Origin: Serratia quinivorans
GTDB lineage: Bacteria > Pseudomonadota > Gammaproteobacteria > Enterobacterales > Enterobacteriaceae
Reading direction: 5' to 3'
NCBI GenBank assembly: GCA_900457075.1
Contig: UGYN01000002.1
Location: 4,278,001-4,342,000 of the forward strand
DNA: 64,000 nt
In this document: in pieces, positions 60,066 to 64,000 of the stretch
How positions within the stretch are numbered: the first letter of the stretch is position 1
Layout: each line of letters starts with the position of its first letter
Made by a program: the position numbers and the translations under genes
Notes under the pieces: generated by a model
The model's input: the letters and a program-made list of their open reading frames with translations, nothing else
Database searches by the model: none
What the model was told of the DNA's origin: nothing

Positions 60066-61445
60066 GTGGTTATTGATCTCTCCCTCATTGGGCTTTACTT
60101 GTTATTGGTGTTAGGCGTGGGGTGGCTGGGCTGGAAGCGCGCAAAAACGCGAGATGATTATGCCGTGGCGGGCAGGCGTCTCGCGCCGTTGATGTTCACC
60201 GGGACTATGGCCACGACGGTGCTTGGCGGTGCGGCAACCATGGGCAGTATGGGGCTCGGCTATCAATATGGTATCTCTGGGTTATGGCTGGCAACCAGCC
60301 TGGGAATGGGGCTCATTGGTCTGAGCTTGTTTCTGGTTACCCCGTTGTTGAAACTCAATTTGCACACCGTAACTCAGGTTCTGGCGATCCGTTATCGTCC
60401 CCGTGTTCGTTTGTTGGGAGCGGCTATTATGATGGTCTATGACCTAATGGTTGCGGTTACTTCCATTATCGCCATAGGCAGCATTATCGAGGTTTTGTTG
60501 GGCATCCCCTTTCTGTATGCCATCTGGATCGGTGGCGGGGTGGTGGTTATTTATGTTTTTCTGGGGGGGATGTGGTCATTAACCATGACTGATATTTTTC
60601 AGTTTACTATGATGACGGTCGGAATACTTTTTATCTTAATGCCTGCCAGTATTATTCATGCCGGTGGTTGGCAAAATATGCAGGATATTTTACCAGAGGG
60701 TTTCTTCTCTCTGAACAATATTGGCTTACCGAATATCGTTACTTATTTTTTAATCTACTGCCTGGGAATGTTTATCGGGCAGGACATCTGGCAACGCATG
60801 TTTACCGCACGAAGTGCCGGCGTTGCTCGCTGGGGAGGCTTCGTCGCCGGGGTTTATTGTATTGTCTGGGGCGTGATGGGGGCAGTTATCGGCATGAGTT
60901 GTCGGGTGTTTTTGCCCGATATTGGCAACCCGGATGCCGTATTCATGAGCGCCGTACAGACGGTGCTTCCCGTAGGCCTTCGGGGGATTGTCATTGCTGC
61001 TTCACTCGCGGCACTCATGTCTACAGCCAGCGCCTGCATGATGGCGACCTCAACCCTGTTTGTTTATGATATTTATGCCGCTTTATTTAAGAAAGAAAAA
61101 TGTTCAATTAAAACAGACCGCTGCGCAACCCTGGCCTTTGGTTTCACTATACTGATCATCGCCAGTTTGATTGGCGATGTTATTACTGCGCTGACTGTCG
61201 CTTATACCATTCTGGTTGGCGTGCTGTTGGTCCCCCTGATTGGAGCCATTTGTTGGCAAAGGTCTTCAACCACCGGGGCGATATCGGCAATGGTGTCCAG
61301 TGCTATCATCATCATCTATTTTATGGCCAGATACGGAATGCAGGCTAACAGTGTGACCTATTACGGGCTGTTGGCGAATCTGGTGACCTTCGTGACAATA
61401 AGCCTGTTATGGCCTGATTTTCGGACACCAACCCCGCAGAATTAA
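60066..61445 (+). CDS. Sodium:solute symporter (SSS family)
   Basis: GTG 60066 is preferred because AAGGAG lies 7 bases upstream; ATG 60048 is the alternative. 459 residues, 13 helices expected; GRRLAPLMFTGTMATTVLGG, GFVAGVYCIVWG and the SSS-type AASLAALMSTASACMMATSTL (Na2-site region). Co-directional with carbamate kinase after ~100 bp. A second transporter of the island, so it may import the starting compound while the APC carrier moves another. Confidence 0.82.
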   Translation: MVIDLSLIGLYLLLVLGVGWLGWKRAKTRDDYAVAGRRLAPLMFTGTMATTVLGGAATMGSMGLGYQYGISGLWLATSLGMGLIGLSLFLVTPLLKLNLHTVTQVLAIRYRPRVRLLGAAIMMVYDLMVAVTSIIAIGSIIEVLLGIPFLYAIWIGGGVVVIYVFLGGMWSLTMTDIFQFTMMTVGILFILMPASIIHAGGWQNMQDILPEGFFSLNNIGLPNIVTYFLIYCLGMFIGQDIWQRMFTARSAGVARWGGFVAGVYCIVWGVMGAVIGMSCRVFLPDIGNPDAVFMSAVQTVLPVGLRGIVIAASLAALMSTASACMMATSTLFVYDIYAALFKKEKCSIKTDRCATLAFGFTILIIASLIGDVITALTVAYTILVGVLLVPLIGAICWQRSSTTGAISAMVSSAIIIIYFMARYGMQANSVTYYGLLANLVTFVTISLLWPDFRTPTPQN

Positions 61446-61453
61446 TCGGAAAC

Positions 61454-62014
61454 TCAATTCTCGTGGGCTTCCTTACTGAGAATTCGGGAGCGGCAAATGT
61501 CCAAAATCTCATCTGCCAGCGCAGAGTCATCAGGGCAGGCGCGGGACAGCACCAGAGCACCGACAAGATGTGCGATGGTATCGATCAGGTCGGCACGCGT
61601 TAAGTCACCTTCGCCATTTTCATTGGCTAACAGAGCCAGCTGACGTTCAATGCCAGCCGCAAACGTCGCCTTAATCGATTCAGATTGGCGTGCCGTATCA
61701 GTACCTAGTGCCGACATCACACAACCCTTGCCCATATCATCACGATGCTGGCGGGAGAGATAGTTTTCAACAAATTGTTCCCGGTTCACACCCGCCGTAT
61801 TTTCTGCGGATTGCGTAAAACCACAGCTCATCGCCTCCGCCATCAAATCAGCCTTGGAAGCAAAGTGCTTATAGAACCCGCCGTGAGTTAAACCTGCCGC
61901 AGACATCAGCTCTGCTACACCCACGCCGTCATAGCCTCGCTCACGAAACAACGCTGAAGCTGTTTCAACAATACGTATTCGGTTTGCACGAACCTGCTCT
62001 TTAGAAACCCTCAT
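61454..62014 (-). CDS. TetR-family repressor
   Basis: 186 residues from MRVSKEQVRANR (ATG 62012-62014, AGAGG site). HTH SALFRERGYDGVGVAELMSAAGLTHGGFYKHF-type, residues ~10-58; the C-terminal ligand domain has Cys in GKGCVMSAL, typical of the YcdC/AcrR-like group near reductases. Divergent from an SDR and a quinone-reductase gene; the large inverted repeat between them is the probable operator. Confidence 0.85.
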   Translation of the reverse strand: MRVSKEQVRANRIRIVETASALFRERGYDGVGVAELMSAAGLTHGGFYKHFASKADLMAEAMSCGFTQSAENTAGVNREQFVENYLSRQHRDDMGKGCVMSALGTDTARQSESIKATFAAGIERQLALLANENGEGDLTRADLIDTIAHLVGALVLSRACPDDSALADEILDICRSRILSKEAHEN

Positions 62015-62053
62015 TGCTCTGCCTCTTCTCCTAAAACTCATGTCGTAAGTATA

Positions 62054-62112
62054 CATTGATGATGATCGTAATCAAACGGATTGACTTTTTAGATTATGAT
62101 CATCATCATTGC
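62054..62112. promoter_or_regulatory. 20-bp inverted-repeat operator between tetR and SDR genes
   Basis: CATTGATGATGATCGTAATC (62054-62073) and its near-perfect reverse complement (about 62092-62111) flank 18 bp of AT-rich DNA that could hold a promoter. Symmetric, large and centred between the divergent genes; probably bound by the TetR protein as two dimers. Confidence 0.7.
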
Positions 62113-62199
62113 GATGGTCCCGTTAGCCACCACTATCAGGGTTCTACAGACATCGCAGTTTGCGAATTTTATTTACTCATTGATAAAGAAGGGTATTCC

Positions 62200-62982
62200 A
62201 TGACCAAACCAACAGTTCTGATTACAGGCGCTTCCACAGGCATTGGCGCCGTATACGCTGAACGGTTCGCACGCCGGGGCCATGACCTGGTTCTGGTCGC
62301 CCGCGACAAGACAAAACTTGATAGCCTTGCCGAGCAGTTGAGACAAGAAAGCGGTATTGCCGTCGACGTTCTGCCTGCTGACCTCACGCAAGCGGATGAT
62401 TTAGCGGCTGTTGAAGCTCGTTTACGTGATGACACGCGGATAGGCATTCTTATCAATAACGCGGGTATCGCGCAGTCGGGCAGCTTTATAGAGCAGACGT
62501 CTGATTCAATTGAGCAGCTTATCGCGCTTAATGTGACGGCTTTAACCCGACTGGCTAATGCTGTGACGCCACGGTTTGTGCTGGCTGGCGAGGGCGCTAT
62601 CGTCAACATCAGTTCCGTCGTCGGGCTCGCCCCTGAATTTGCAATGTCGGTTTATGGCGCAACCAAAGCCTTTGTTCTGTTCCTGTCTCAGGGCATGAAT
62701 ATTGAGCTGTCGCAGAAGGGGGTTTATGTTCAGGCAGTGCTCCCTGCCGGGACTTATACGGAAATTTGGCAACGTGCAGGTATCGACACCAACGCTTTGC
62801 CCCAAATGATGGAAGTGGGCGAATTGGTTGATGCAGCCTTGGTTGGTTTTGATCGGCGTGAACTCGTTACCATCCCACCTTTGCAGAATGCCGCACGTTG
62901 GGACAACCTCGATGCTGCGCGTCAGACCCTGCTATCGGATATCAAACAAGATGAAGCCGCAGAGCGATATAAAACCCTTTAG
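62200..62982 (+). CDS. Classical short-chain dehydrogenase/reductase
   Basis: 260 residues from MTKPTVLITGAS (ATG 62200, GAAGGG site); the longer frame upstream runs through the operator and is rejected. Motifs GASTGIGA (residues 9-16), NNAGIAQSG, Ser in VNISSVVG, and YGATK. Probable NADPH-dependent carbonyl reductase. Followed by the quinone-reductase-like gene with a ~60-bp gap; both are likely TetR-regulated electrophile or quinone detoxification genes. Confidence 0.88.
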   Translation: MTKPTVLITGASTGIGAVYAERFARRGHDLVLVARDKTKLDSLAEQLRQESGIAVDVLPADLTQADDLAAVEARLRDDTRIGILINNAGIAQSGSFIEQTSDSIEQLIALNVTALTRLANAVTPRFVLAGEGAIVNISSVVGLAPEFAMSVYGATKAFVLFLSQGMNIELSQKGVYVQAVLPAGTYTEIWQRAGIDTNALPQMMEVGELVDAALVGFDRRELVTIPPLQNAARWDNLDAARQTLLSDIKQDEAAERYKTL

Positions 62983-63042
62983 ACAATAAAGGGAACTGCT
63001 CAGAACAATCGTTCAGCTGCCTGCACGGCAGGGGAAAAATAA

Positions 63043-64000
63043 ATGAATAATAAGACGATGAAAGCCTTCACGTTTAAGCGTTACGGTAAATCTCCTGAAT
63101 TAGGGTTTGATAACGTAGATTATCCTCCTCTCAAGGCTAATGAAGTCTTGGTTAAAGTTTACGCTGCGGGCCTAAATCCAATCGACAATATGATCCCAAC
63201 CGGAATATTTAAGCCGGTTCTGCATTTTAAGCTTCCCGCAACATTGGGTAGCGATCTGTCTGGGGTTGTTATTGCCGTGGGAAGTCGCGTGACTCGTTTT
63301 TCCCCAGGCGATGAAATCTTCGCCAGCATCTTCGATACGGGAACGGGGTCTCTTGCCGAATTTGCCGTGGTGCCTGAGAGCGCTGTGGCTATAAAACCGG
63401 CAAATCTGGATTTTGTGCAGGCGGCTTCGCTCCCTATGGTTAGCCTTACGTCCTGGCAAGCTCTGACCGAGCGTGTCAGGCTACGGCCTGGTCAGAAGGT
63501 TTTCATCCCGGCAGGTTCTGGAGGAATAGGCACCGTTGCTATCCAACTGGCGAAGCAATTGGGCGCAACCGTGGGGACGACAACCAGTACGGGCAATATC
63601 GAATGGGTGAGGAGCCTGGGGGCTGACGAAGTCGTTGACTATAAAAAAGAAGAGTTCGAAAAAGTATTGGCTGGCTATGATGTGGTACTTGGCACCACCA
63701 GGGGAGATATGATTGAAAAATCCACCCAGATCCTTAAGCCTGGAGGAAGTATTGTTTCTCTCGTCGGGCCGTTAGATGTCAAATTTGCGCGGGCTAGAGG
63801 GTTAAATTTCTTTCTGACTTTTATCTTCAGGCTTATGAGCCGCAATATTATGCGTCTTTCAAAAAAGCGGGGCTTGACCTATACGTTTCTATTCGTTCGG
63901 CCAGAAGGTGATCAACTCAGCCAGATAGGTAAACTGGTAGAAACCGAACAAATCAAACCCATGATCGACAAGGTATTCCCCTTTGCTCAAACAAAGGAGG
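63043..64000 (+). CDS. Zinc-free MDR, quinone/NADPH oxidoreductase (cut by window end)
   Basis: ATG 63043 after AGGGGAAAA. 319 residues seen and the frame is open to the window end. GroES-like N-terminal domain (AAGLNPIDNM, LGSDLSGVVIAVG), nucleotide loop GSGGIGTVAIQLAKQLGA and LGADEVVDYKKEEF. The C-terminal part shows PMIDKVFPFAQT. No structural-zinc cysteines, so it is of the QOR/zeta-crystallin class. Likely same operon as the SDR. Confidence 0.88.
   Translation, partial: MNNKTMKAFTFKRYGKSPELGFDNVDYPPLKANEVLVKVYAAGLNPIDNMIPTGIFKPVLHFKLPATLGSDLSGVVIAVGSRVTRFSPGDEIFASIFDTGTGSLAEFAVVPESAVAIKPANLDFVQAASLPMVSLTSWQALTERVRLRPGQKVFIPAGSGGIGTVAIQLAKQLGATVGTTTSTGNIEWVRSLGADEVVDYKKEEFEKVLAGYDVVLGTTRGDMIEKSTQILKPGGSIVSLVGPLDVKFARARGLNFFLTFIFRLMSRNIMRLSKKRGLTYTFLFVRPEGDQLSQIGKLVETEQIKPMIDKVFPFAQTKE

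Overview
The window looks like a chromosome segment of a Serratia-like member of the Enterobacterales. Many genes are close to E. coli proteins in length and motif (YeiE, LysP, CirA, PuuR, PuuA, PlaP, SbcB, YeeA, YeeX, SotB, KatG) and keep partial E. coli gene order (yeiE-lysP-cirA; plaP-sbcB-yeeA-yeeX). They are interleaved with accessory transport and catabolic islands. The genus is an inference.

Region 1 (1-10.6 kb) is a contractile phage tail module of P2 type, or part of a phage-tail-like bacteriocin. It holds an endolysin (cut by the window edge), three tiny membrane or lipoprotein genes, sheath, tube, the E/E' chaperones with a T TTT TTG slippery site, a short tape measure, gpX, gpD and a collagen-like tail fibre. 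No head, terminase or integrase gene is visible. Two intervals of the tail operon carry small genes on the opposite strand: one EF-hand-like protein, and two small membrane proteins where gpU would be expected. The fibre tip and its downstream DNA are duplicated about 850 bp further on, with base changes concentrated in the tip.

Region 2 (10.9-33.2 kb) is mostly core genome: yeiE, lysP, a membrane protein with a degenerate GGDEF domain, an iron-type ABC permease/ATPase pair and cirA, both with Fur-box-like sequences upstream, and a sugar ABC transporter without a visible binding protein. A polyamine set follows (puuR, puuA, plaP), then sbcB, an acyl-reductase-like SDR, a LexA/CI-like repressor with palindromic operators next to a signal-less amidase, yeeA and yeeX.

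Region 3 (33.2-53.8 kb) is transport and catabolism: a binding protein with an M20 hydrolase and LysR; an MFS/LysR pair; tRNA-Asn; a complete branched-chain-type liv operon; an Asp/Asn-hydroxylase-like gene; a broken LacI regulator divergent from an oxidoreductase/isomerase pair behind two perfect palindromic operators; sotB; another MFS carrier; and katG.

Region 4 (54.4-61.4 kb) is the most interesting metabolic island: LysR, an OTC-like carbamoyltransferase, an APC permease, a DDAH-size amidinotransferase-fold hydrolase, a carbamate kinase and an SSS symporter. Together these could import a guanidino compound and convert it, through a ureido compound and carbamoyl phosphate, to ATP. Substrate-side residues of the carbamoyltransferase differ from those of ornithine carbamoyltransferase. 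The window ends with a TetR/SDR/quinone-reductase unit with a long inverted-repeat operator.

At least 15 conserved genes are broken by single-base indels, nearly all in short homopolymers and nearly all repaired by one base. This looks like a sequencing or assembly artefact more than gene decay. I annotate those genes at full length and give the break positions.
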